Assembly (NCBI GenBank): GCA_002682825.1
Contig: NOKP01000001.1
Coordinates: forward strand, 4,033,296 to 4,097,295
Reading direction: 5' to 3'
DNA length: 64,000 bases
From: Neonectria sp. B-13
Taxonomy: Eukaryota > Ascomycota > Sordariomycetes > Hypocreales > Nectriaceae
Shown here: piece by piece, positions 35,031 to 43,823 of the stretch
Numbering within the stretch: the first letter of the stretch is position 1
How the letters are laid out: each line of letters begins with the position of its first letter
Position numbers and translations under genes: made by a program
The notes under the pieces: model-generated
Seen by the model: the letters and a program-made list of their open reading frames with translations, nothing else
What the model was told of the DNA's origin: nothing
Database searches by the model: none

Positions 35031-36326
35031 ATGGCATCTCAGTCCCAAGATAATGCCAATGGGCAGGCTGCCCTTGCTCCAATCGACATCAAGCCGCTTT
35101 TGACCAAGCTATGGCCCACGACCAACGAAGTCACTCCGGCAGAGATTGCTGAGGCGATCTCGCATTTCTTCACCAATCAAGTGACTGAGGCTCAAACGGC
35201 CTCGTTGCTCATGTCTCTTCATTTCACCAAGATGGACTTTCGGGCAGATGTTCTGGCTGAGAGTGCCCGCGTCATGCGAGAAGCCGCAGCACCTATCCCT
35301 GTGAAGGAACTTCGCGAGGTGATTGAGCGCCGGGGGAGGAAAGAGGGCAAGTACAATGGCGGTCTGGTAAGCTTAGAGGTCTACAAAGCTGTCACGGAAT
35401 CACTTGGCTAACTCTGACAGTGTGATATTGTTGGAACTGGTGGTGACTCACACAACACCTTCAACATCAGCACGACGTCGTCTATTCTTGCTTCAGCGCT
35501 GCTCCTAGTATCCAAGCATGGAAACAAGGCCAGTACTTCCAAGTCGGGAAGCGCTGACTTGGTCAACAACATGAAGCCCCGGCCTCCGATCATTAGTGCT
35601 ATTCGTCCGGATACGCTGGTCAAGGCGTACTCGGCCACAAACTACACTTTCTTGTTTGCTCCCGTTTTCCACACTGGCATGCGCTACGTTGCACCTATCC
35701 GCAAACAGCTCCCTTGGAGGACGATTTTCAACAACATTGGTCCCTTGGCAAACCCTGTCGAGGACGTCCTCGAGGCCCGCGTCATCGGCGTCGCCAGGAA
35801 AGAACTTGGCCCCGCTTTTGCCGAGGCGTTGAAGATTTCCGGCTGCAAGAAAGCCTTGGTCATCTGCGGCGAGGAAGAGCTCGACGAGGTCAGCTGCGCC
35901 GGTAGAACCTTGTGCTGGTTGCTGAAGAACAAAGCCGGTGATGAGGCGGAGATTGAGCACTTCACCGTGCAGCCCAGTGACTTTGGCCTCAACGCCCATC
36001 CCCTGGATACCGTGTCCCCTGGAAAGGAGCCGGCCGAGAACGCTGAAATCCTTTCGCGTATTCTGCACAACGAGCTTCCCGATGATTCACCCCTCCTAGA
36101 GTTTGTTCTTATGAACACGGCCGCCCTCCTAGTGGCGTCCGGTATCTGCGAGGCTGACACCAGCGACATGGGCCACGGAGATGACGGTGATGTTGTTCGA
36201 GAGCGTGGCCCTGGTGGCCAGCGCTGGAAAGAAGGCGTCCGCAGAGCTCGTTGGGCTCTCAAGAGCGGAGAGGCCTGGAAGCAGTGGGAGGCATTCGTCG
36301 ATGTCACTAACGAGATCGGCGCCTGA
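35031..36326 (+). CDS. TRP4: anthranilate phosphoribosyltransferase
   Basis: Second step of tryptophan synthesis: anthranilate plus PRPP to phosphoribosyl-anthranilate. Exons 35031-35366 and 35421-36326 (54-nt intron, phase 0) give 413 residues. The N-terminal helical domain is followed by the PRPP and magnesium-binding motifs: VGTGGDSHNTFNIST, KHGNKASTSKSGSADL, then FAPVFHTGMRYVAPIRKQLPWRTIFNNIGPLANP (key parts HTGMRYVAP and FNNIGPLANP), the standard fungal arrangement. The C-terminus has an extra charged loop (GHGDDGDVVRERGPGGQ) inside the last helices, longer than in bacteria. ATG 35031 is the first in frame, in context GCCATGG. The gene is divergent from TFIIB. Amino-acid control by a Gcn4/CPC1-type factor is usual, but I do not see a clear TGACTC element close to the start. 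Confidence 0.95.
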
Positions 36327-36526
36327 GCAGGGCGCTTTTAGCAGGACCATGATGGAAATTTTTATTCATGAATTCAAGTCTGGAGACGTCTTTCGCCAAT
36401 TATGCTCCTATGTCTATGCAAAACGCCTTCATATTCGTGTCGATTCATACGCCGTGTAGTCAAATCAAACTCCTTGAACGGCCGTGGAATGAAATGGATG
36501 GGTTGCTAACGTATCCTGTGGTGCTC

Positions 36527-37300
36527 TCACTCTAGCCTTGGTGCCCTCCCCACACCCGGCGATGTAGGACTTTCAAGGATCGTTGCCGTCGGTGATAGAG
36601 GCTTTCTCTGGATGAGTGGGAAGCAATGCCGTCGAGGGGCATTGCTTGCCCGAGATGATGCAGGGGCCGTAGGAGACATGGGTGGCATGGATGATATAGA
36701 TGACATCGGTGACGTAGGCGATGTTGGCGAAATAGGTGAGAGAGGAGTCGTGCTGGAGCCGCCGGTATTAGAACGGTCGACTCCTGGGTGGCGGCGGATC
36801 AGAACAGATCGATTGCGCTGAAGATCGGCTTCATATGCCTTCCAGTCGGTCTTGAGACTGTCCGAGCTACGTTCATTGTCAAGTTGGTCGTCTTCGTTGT
36901 CGTCGTCGTCGTCGTCATTGTCCTCCGCCTCCATGGGCGCTTTCCCCTTGCTCTTTCGGGTGGTTGTTACTGTTCGTGATGATGCGCGGCTGGCTAGGGA
37001 TTTTCGAATCATGATCTGGCGTTGGATATCATCTTCGTCCACCTTGTCGAGATCCGACTCTTTTCGTTTCTTGGCGCTCTTAGGCTTGGTCATGAAGGTC
37101 ATAAAGGACCTGGGATCATCGTCCTCCGGTGCATCCTGGCGCTTCTTCACCAGGCAGGAAACCAAAAATGCCAGAATTGCCATGGCTGCGGAAACGACGG
37201 TAACCAATATGCAAACTCCGAGAAAAACATGCGTCCAGAGGATAGAATCCCCCTTCGCCTTTGGGAAACGAGGTGGTCGGCGAGAATATATAAGGGCCAC
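36527..37300 (-). CDS. single-pass membrane protein of unknown function, 5' end unresolved
   Basis: Not recognised. The frame encodes about 257 residues: one strong membrane span (ILWTHVFLGVCILVTVVSAA, continuing to FLVSCLV), then KKR, basic and acidic stretches (DNDDDDDDNEDD), and Ser/Pro/Thr-rich repeats of SPTSP type near the C-terminus. No ATG precedes the span in this frame; the frame opens with GTG at 37300 after an in-frame TGA. A plausible 50-nt intron (37259-37308, GTGAGT..AAAG) would join the frame at codon GCG 37258 to an upstream exon that also lacks ATG. The real start is therefore unknown. Composition and frame length make a real gene likely, though a low-complexity frame is possible. 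Confidence 0.5.
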   Translation of the reverse strand: MALIYSRRPPRFPKAKGDSILWTHVFLGVCILVTVVSAAMAILAFLVSCLVKKRQDAPEDDDPRSFMTFMTKPKSAKKRKESDLDKVDEDDIQRQIMIRKSLASRASSRTVTTTRKSKGKAPMEAEDNDDDDDDNEDDQLDNERSSDSLKTDWKAYEADLQRNRSVLIRRHPGVDRSNTGGSSTTPLSPISPTSPTSPMSSISSMPPMSPTAPASSRASNAPRRHCFPLIQRKPLSPTATILESPTSPGVGRAPRLE

Positions 37301-38964
37301 TCACTCACCTCACAGGCAATATGTGGACTGTGGGGGTATATTGCGGAAGCACAGCCTTGTCTCCCCACGATAAGCACCTTGATCCTGGACGATGGGTAAC
37401 GAACCGCGGACGCCAACAGCAGACGGCCACGCAATGCCGCGTAATCTATTTATTGTCAAGCACTATGGCTCTGGTCGTACGTGCTCGGTGCTGTGTTCGT
37501 CGATGGCGTTGGGCCGGACACACAGCGTCTCAGGCACTAGAGGCCTCGCGTTACTATAATTGGGCCGCCAACCCTGCCACAACTTCGCAAGTGCACTGTG
37601 CGAGGCCTCAGCCGTGCTCAATGGTCGGTGTGACCGCGGCCGTGGTTGTAACTTGTCAGAACGACCAGGGAGGAACTGCATCCGGAATCCTGAAAAAGGA
37701 ATCGATGCGCCGGGGGCAGTGATTTCCATTCCCAAGGGCGGGGGATGCTTGCGCAGGAATCATGCAAGACATCCAGCACCAGCTTCCCCGGGCCATTTGC
37801 TTGTGCTGTGTGTGATGTGATGATGTGATGGATGGCCTTGGGCTTCAAGTGTGGGAAATGGGGCTGGATGGCCGGGCAACAGTCCCGCTGACACGCACTG
37901 GAAGCCTCGTGGAACAAAGAGATGAAGGCATGTACGATCACTACGGTTTCGAATGCTTGGTGTAAGTATACCCGGGATGAGAGCAAATAAGGCCGTATCA
38001 CCAAGCCAGAGGGGCGCAAATGTGAGCGAGTGAGTGCTCGTCGCTCGATGCAGCAAACGCAGGCAAGATCTGGCTTTCGTACTGCCGGCAGAACACACAC
38101 ACATGACATCAGCCCCAATACGAGCTGAAGGAGGCTATGCCCAACGCCGGAAGGGTCGCGAATGGCGCTGCAGCCAAACACAACACGAAAAAATAGGTTT
38201 CAGGACAACGATTTGGGGACCGGGATGCTACGCCAGGGGACGCCATGACGGGGATGTGACAGCCGGGGGATGCGTGGCGCTGCAACTCGGCGGGCGAAGC
38301 ACAGCCAACCGACACGGTTCGTTCGAGGAGCCGCGCTTCTGGCCGAGGCAGGATGAGGAATAGGAACAAGTTAGGACTTGGAATCGGAATTGGAACATTG
38401 GCACCGAAGCCAAGAAGCATCCATGGAACTCTTCTCTATTTTGACCTAATTGCTCCTGTGCACTGGTGCAGCTCGCATGATAACCTACCCGTCCGTCCCG
38501 TCCGTCTCGCTCCATTTTGCCGGCCGCCCTCTCCTCCAACATGTGCGTGGCTGTACAGGATCACGGCCCTTTGTGGTCCGCTTGCCCGTCCTTCAGCCAC
38601 TTCACTGCGCAAGCCTCCTGTACGCGCCACCGCCAAGCCGCAAGGGAGAGAGACTCGGCGCCCGCACACCACACGCCGACGAGGTTTGCCTGTCACGACG
38701 GGCTTCTGGCCAACTCGCCGTCCCCTCGCGGTTACTTGACCAAATCATCCCCAATCGACGCCTCTAATCGTGGCGGTCGGCTCCGAAAAAGCAGGGCACC
38801 GCGATGCGCTTTCGGAACCGGCGACAAACGCCCGCCAGCGGCGGGACAGTGATTGGCCGGGCGGGCCATGTTGGCTTAGGCCTGGGGGCATACCGAAGAG
38901 CCCCGAAGCATAGGTCCGCCGCCCGCTCCTAGCCGCCGACAGGACGCAGCGACCCACGGCTCCG
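37301..38964. other. intergenic, possible unresolved 5' exon of the membrane protein gene
   Basis: Minus-strand frames at 37309-37434 (no ATG) and 37463-37735 could contain upstream exon material for the neighbouring membrane protein, but no complete model is supportable. The rest shows no gene; the CoA-transferase promoter lies at its right end. Confidence 0.45.
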
Positions 38965-40566
38965 ATGGCCGGTCTTAAGACGCCCGTTTCCATCTTCAAC
39001 GAGCTGCAAACACTCTGGCCAACTCCGGAAGTCATGAGCCTGTCCACCATTGCCAGATCCCTCCGCGTGCAGCCTGCCAATGGCTGGGCTCGCGCGACCT
39101 GTGGCTTCCGCCGGTACTCGAGCGCCGTAAGCACCGGTCTGCCTCTCGAGGGCGTCCGCGTGCTGGACATGACCCGAGTACTAGCCGGTGTAAGTCTCCA
39201 GAAAAAGATGCCTCATTTAGGGAAAGAAACTGACGGGAACAGCCTTATTGCACGCAGATCCTGGGAGATCTTGGGTAAGTCTACAAAGACAAAGCCTGCC
39301 GTGTAACTATGCTAATATGCTGTGTTATCTAGCGCTGAGGTGATCAAGATTGAGCATCCAGTTCGCGGTGACGATACCAGGGCATGGGGTCCCCCGTACG
39401 CACAGCATAAGCCTGGCTCGTCCCTAGAAGGACCCGGCGAATCCGCCTATTTCCTAGGAGTACGTATAGAGTCTCCCCTAAATTCGCATTCGGGCTCTCA
39501 TTCTTTCCAGGCGAACCGAAACAAGAAATCCGTAGGGTTGTCCTTCCAGCACAAGGAAGGGGTTGACATCCTCCACAAACTAGCCGCCAAGTGCGACGTC
39601 GTGGTCGAGAACTACCTCCCCGGCGCGCTGAAGAAGTATGATATGGACTATGAGACGCTGCGCAAAATCAACCCTGGTCTGATTTACGCCTCCATCACCG
39701 GCTACGGTCAAACCGGCCCCTACTCCAACAGGGCAGGGTACGATGTCATGGTCGAGGCTGAGTTCGGACTCATGCACATTACTGGCGAGCGAGACGGGCC
39801 GCCGGTCAAGGTTGGCGTGGCCGTGACCGACCTAACCACCGGGCTCTACACTAGCAATAGCATCATGGCCGCGCTTCTCGGGCGCGCCAAAACTGGAAGG
39901 GGTCAGCACATCGATGTGGCGTTGAGTGATTGCCAGACGGCAACACTGGCCAACATCGCAAGCAGCTGTTTGATCAGCGGGAAGAAGGATTCGGGTCGAT
40001 GGGGCACGGCTCATCGTAAGTCTCGTGGCCATATCACATCTGCATCGCTAACTTTCAAAGCCTCCATCGTTCCATACAAGTCGTTCGAGACCAAGGACGG
40101 CGATATCCTCTTCGGCGGGGGCAACGATCGCTTGTTTGGGGTCCTCTCCGACGGCTTGGGCGAGCCTCAATGGAAGGACGACTCGCGGTACAAGACCAAT
40201 GCCGACAGAGTAGCAAACCGGCAGGACCTCGAGGCCAAGATCACAGACGTTACGAAACAGAAGACGACACAGGAGTGGCTCGACGTCTTTGAGGGCAAGG
40301 GGATGCCGTACGCGGCCGTCAACGACATCCAGGGGACGCTGAACCATGCACATACAAAGGCCCGCAACATGGTCGTAGAGGTCGAGCACGAAGCTTGCGG
40401 GACAATCAAGATGGTCAACACGCCCATCAAGATGTCGGAGACTCCGCCTACCATCCGCAGTGCGCCTCCAACTCTGGGCGAACACACCGACGAGGTGCTC
40501 CTGGAGTACCTGGGACTCGGTAAATCCGACATTGCCAAGCTGAAGGAAAGCGGTGCTGTTGCATAA
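38965..40566 (+). CDS. family III CoA-transferase (CaiB/BaiF), SUGCT-like, mitochondrial
   Basis: Transfers CoA between carboxylic acids; fungal and animal relatives with this layout include succinyl-CoA:glutarate CoA-transferase. Exons 38965-39189, 39243-39274, 39333-39459, 39511-40015 and 40061-40566 give 464 residues. Exon 2 is only 32 nt and encodes PYCTQILGDL, which is required to link RVLDMTRVLAG to GAEVIKIEHP. The catalytic Asp lies in the family block after PYSNRAGYDVM, and GRGQHIDVALSD and GGGNDRLFG follow. The N-terminus is rich in Arg and Ser (a presequence; Met24 is an alternative start with a cleaner one). Introns 3 (51 nt) and 4 (45 nt) are multiples of three without stops; family alignment (FLG-ANRNKKS, GTAH-PSIVPYK) shows they should be removed. 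Confidence 0.9.
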
Positions 40567-40955
40567 ATTATATATTAGAAAGCCTGTAAAAAGACATTCA
40601 ATTGAAGGTCATATATGACACCGGAATGGTGGTTGATGAACCTCTCACTTAGTATTGAATCAAGGAATGTTGATGCACGTGACTACACGTGCTCCAATTT
40701 CCAATTATCGCGATGCGTCAGGGAACTTTAAACATTTTGTCTCAACAACGCGCGTTGATTTCAGCGATGCCGCAATAAACGCAAATATTCCTTAACAACG
40801 AGCAACCCTTGTTTATATTAATTTGTTACGTCTTGAATCTAAGCAACGGCGTCGTCGCCCTCTCTTCAGATTTTAGGAGGGCTCAGTGGACGCCTACGGA
40901 TTAGGTCGCACCGTGTTTTTCAACGGTCGGACTTACTGCCACTCAACGGCCCAAG
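40567..40955. other. intergenic with paired CACGTG sites
   Basis: AT-rich spacer. Two CACGTG motifs (40676-40681 and 40686-40691) are exactly ten bases apart, about 270 bases before the PHD-protein start. Confidence 0.6.
40676..40691. promoter_or_regulatory. paired CACGTG (E-box/Cbf1-type) sites
   Basis: Two identical palindromic hexamers spaced one helical turn apart; the first continues as CACGTGAC. Binding factor is inferred, not known. Confidence 0.5.
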
Positions 40956-42346
40956 ATGGCCGACACAACATTAAAAAGGATCAAACTAGAGAGCGTGGAA
41001 GGTTTTGAAGACGGAGGTGATACCAGGATCTCACCAGCAGACGCGCCGACACCTTCAAATATGACGCCAAGGAAGCAAACATCATACGTCCCCCAATTCT
41101 CAGCAACAAACACCTTAATCCTCAACCGAATGAAGCTCGGCTCGCGAATTACCAACTCACCCGTACCACATTCACTACCTACGGTCCAACAACCAGATAA
41201 TTCTGCCGGTGATAGCACTGAATCAAGACCTACTCAGAGCATGGCCGGTCCTCTCACGATGCGAATGCCAGTCTCATCCACCACTCCCCAAACCCCCCCA
41301 GCCACGTCAAATCCAAGCACCAACACTTGGAACTTTTTCGACGCTGGCGAAAAGAGAAAGCGGGATGCATCAGCCGATATGGTGGACTTTACCCAAAACA
41401 CAATTGCTTTTCCGTGGGTTGACCATCCCAAAAATCGGTCTACCGAGATGCAGTTCCAAACTGGAGAACAACAGTCTCGAAACTGTTCGAAATGTGAGGG
41501 CCAATCCCGAGCCCCCGAAGACACTTTGGTCGCATGCAGCCGTTGCATGAAATTCTGGCACCAACAATGCCATTCTCCCGCAATCACCAGCCAAATGACG
41601 AGGCTATTGAACTTTGTGTGTTCAGCGTGCGGGGCAGAACAAGAAGAAACAGCCAAACTCAAAGGGAAAGTGAGTCTACAGAGACAAGGTGAAATAGAGA
41701 GGCTGCGGCAGAAACGGCTTGCCACCCTTCCTCAAGGTGTCGCTCCTGCAAAGTCTGGTCTTGTCGGATTCGGTGCTGGGCGTGCCTCCGACTCTTCAGT
41801 AAGTCACTGTTCGTTTATATGAAAACACCACAACTAATTTTGATGTGTTAGCGCACCGAATACTTTTCCGATATGAAAAAGACGGATCTGCTCAACATTC
41901 TCTCTCTATGTGACCAACTTAAACCACAGCTTCTCACTGACATACTCGTCTCCGTATCCAAGAGACACCCCGACCTGCCCATCTTTAACTCGCCAGACTG
42001 GGAGACAGAGTTATCTAGTACTCAGCGATCAGTCAAGCCCTCAAAACCATACGAAAGGCCGCGCCACGGTCACGTCATACTGAACGGGAAAGCCAGGCTT
42101 AAGGTCAAGGCGACAAAGAAGATATTAAAACGCACGCGTGTCATAGAGGTTGTGACAGACATGCCTGGAGAAGATGAGGACGTGCTGCCGCCAACGTGGC
42201 GGAAAGCCAATGAAGGGATGTATGCGAAGCTAGTCCCGGACACGGAGGACAACAGTCTCCTCGCGGATGAGAATGACGAGGAATCTTTCAGTCACTTCAT
42301 GGTGGATAGCTTTGGCAAGCAAGTTGTAGGGGCTGTTGGGGGTTAG
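40956..42346 (+). CDS. PHD zinc-finger protein
   Basis: Probable chromatin reader, nuclear. Exons 40956-41798 and 41852-42346 (53-nt intron, phase 0) give 445 residues. The N-terminal 150 residues are Ser/Thr/Pro-rich and disordered; KRKR is a likely nuclear signal. The PHD finger (about residues 178-227) shows C4HC3 order: CSKC, CSRC, then FWHQQC, and CSAC at the end. A basic, coiled-coil-like helix (LQRQGEIERLRQKRL) follows. After the intron a compact helical segment (KKTDLLNILSLCDQLKPQLLTDIL) and a Lys/Arg-rich part lead to an acidic tail. I do not recognise a named complex member. ATG is the first in frame in context AAGATGG. Confidence 0.85.
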
Positions 42347-42726
42347 TTCGACAAGACAGGACGGTTCGTGGATACTAGGTCCTTTGGCAGAATGTTCCCT
42401 TAGGCTTATCTGACAACTCGTGCATACTCAACGATTTCAAATAACAAAACGAAGAAAGCTGGCAAGTCCCGATGCCAATTGCACCAGTCACATGAATCGC
42501 AAGTGTAGACCTTGAGGGAATCGAATTTCGCAACAATGTGTAGTATAAATTAGTTTACGTGTGCTCATAGACAGATTAATGGAATTACATAAGGGCTGAT
42601 AGTGGGCGGTAGTGCAGCCACGAAAACGAATCCTTCACTGTCGTACCATTCCACCACTTTCTTCCAGCAGTTTTGTGTGGTTGTGCGAGGCTTTTAGTCC
42701 CTGGTCAGGATTGAGACTGAGACGGC
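42347..42726. other. convergent intergenic spacer
   Basis: 3' ends of the PHD-protein gene and the secreted-protein gene meet here. No gene seen. Confidence 0.6.
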
Positions 42727-43611
42727 TTAGCAGTTGCAGTCGAAGGCGCCGAGGAGGGTCTTCAGGATGTTGCCAACGAGGCACAGAAGGCCCTCAATGG
42801 TAACGGTGATGATGTTGCCGGCAGAGCCAACGAAGAGGAGGACGTCGGGGAGGACGCAGAAGCCAACGAGACCCTGGAGGAAACCGCCGACGCTTCCCTT
42901 GACGTTGATGTAGTTCTTGCAGCCCTTGGTGCAGTAAGAGACACAGTCATAGGCGGGGCAGCGGGTGAGGCCGAGCAGGCAGGTCAGGCTCTGGATGGTG
43001 CCGAGAAGGCCGGCGACAAGGGCACCAACGACGTTGTTGGCAGTGACGGAGAGGCCGTAGGCGCCGGTGTTGAAGAGGGCCACAGCGTCGGTGACGGAGC
43101 CGAGGTAGAGACCGGCCAGACCACCGCAGGTGTTCTTGAGGCTGACGCTGATGTCGGCGTTGATGTCGATGAGACCGCCGGCGTAGACGACGATCTCGGC
43201 CTCGATCTCAACGGGGGCGAGGAATACGACATTTGCGAGCGAAGCCTGGCAGTAGGCGTGCTTGGCGTTGTACTTGACGATCTTGTAGGGCGAGCAGGCG
43301 CAGAAGGCGCCGAGCTTGGCGTCGACGGAGCCGTAGACGCTGACGGAGGGCTTGGGCCAGGCGCCAGTGATGACGGTGCCGGTGCAGCAGCTCTTCTTGG
43401 AGTTCCAGGACTTGCCGGGCGGGCAGGCGCAGGCCTTGGTCCAGCCGCAGTAGCTCATGTCGGTAGGGCACTTGAAGGAGGTGCGCTCGAAGAGGCTGCT
43501 GCCGGTGTCGCGGACCGTGACGCCGTTCTCGACGGCGGGCTCGGGGATGGCGGTGGCCGAGGCCATGGAGGCGAGGGCGGCGAGGCCCATGACGATCTTG
43601 GAGAAGAACAT
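42727..43611 (-). CDS. secreted cysteine-rich hydrophobic protein of unknown function
   Basis: Single exon, 294 residues. Residues 1-20 are a textbook signal peptide (MFFSKIVMGLAALASMASAT). The mature part has 19 cysteines: an N-terminal group (CPTDMSYC, KACACPP, KKSCC, FCAC) and a C-terminal group (LTC, TRCPAYDC, SYCTKGC, and the final CNC). Between them lie Ala/Gly/Val/Leu-rich segments such as GSVTDAVALF and NNVVGALVAGLLG. I do not recognise the family; it is not a hydrophobin (spacing differs) or CFEM. It could be a wall or surface-active protein or an effector. Promoter features are unusually clear (TATA box at 43817-43823, CT-rich leader), suggesting strong regulated expression. ATG 43611 is the first Met and begins the signal peptide. 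Confidence 0.82.
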   Translation of the reverse strand: MFFSKIVMGLAALASMASATAIPEPAVENGVTVRDTGSSLFERTSFKCPTDMSYCGWTKACACPPGKSWNSKKSCCTGTVITGAWPKPSVSVYGSVDAKLGAFCACSPYKIVKYNAKHAYCQASLANVVFLAPVEIEAEIVVYAGGLIDINADISVSLKNTCGGLAGLYLGSVTDAVALFNTGAYGLSVTANNVVGALVAGLLGTIQSLTCLLGLTRCPAYDCVSYCTKGCKNYINVKGSVGGFLQGLVGFCVLPDVLLFVGSAGNIITVTIEGLLCLVGNILKTLLGAFDCNC

Positions 43612-43630
43612 GGTGAAAGGAAGGTTGAAG

Positions 43631-43668
43631 ATGAAGGTTGAAGGAGTAGATGAAGGTTGAAGGAGTAG
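43631..43668. repeat. perfect 19-base tandem duplication in leader
   Basis: Two exact 19-base copies (43631-43649, 43650-43668), 20-57 bases before the start of the secreted-protein gene, hence within its untranslated leader. Confidence 0.95.
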
Positions 43669-43816
43669 TTGAAGGGTTGTATAAAGGGGACAGAAGAGAA
43701 CCTGAGGAAAGATAACGAAGGACTGAAGCCGAGAAGGCGAGAGAAGAGGATGCCGGAGTGAAGGTGGTGGTGGGTGAGGATAGAGAAGTTGTCTAAGCCG
43801 GGGAGTCTTGGAGTCC

Positions 43817-43823
43817 TTATATA
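43817..43823 (-). promoter_or_regulatory. TATA box of secreted-protein gene
   Basis: CTATATAAGG on the minus strand, about 205 bases before the ATG; expected start of transcription near 43790. Confidence 0.65.
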
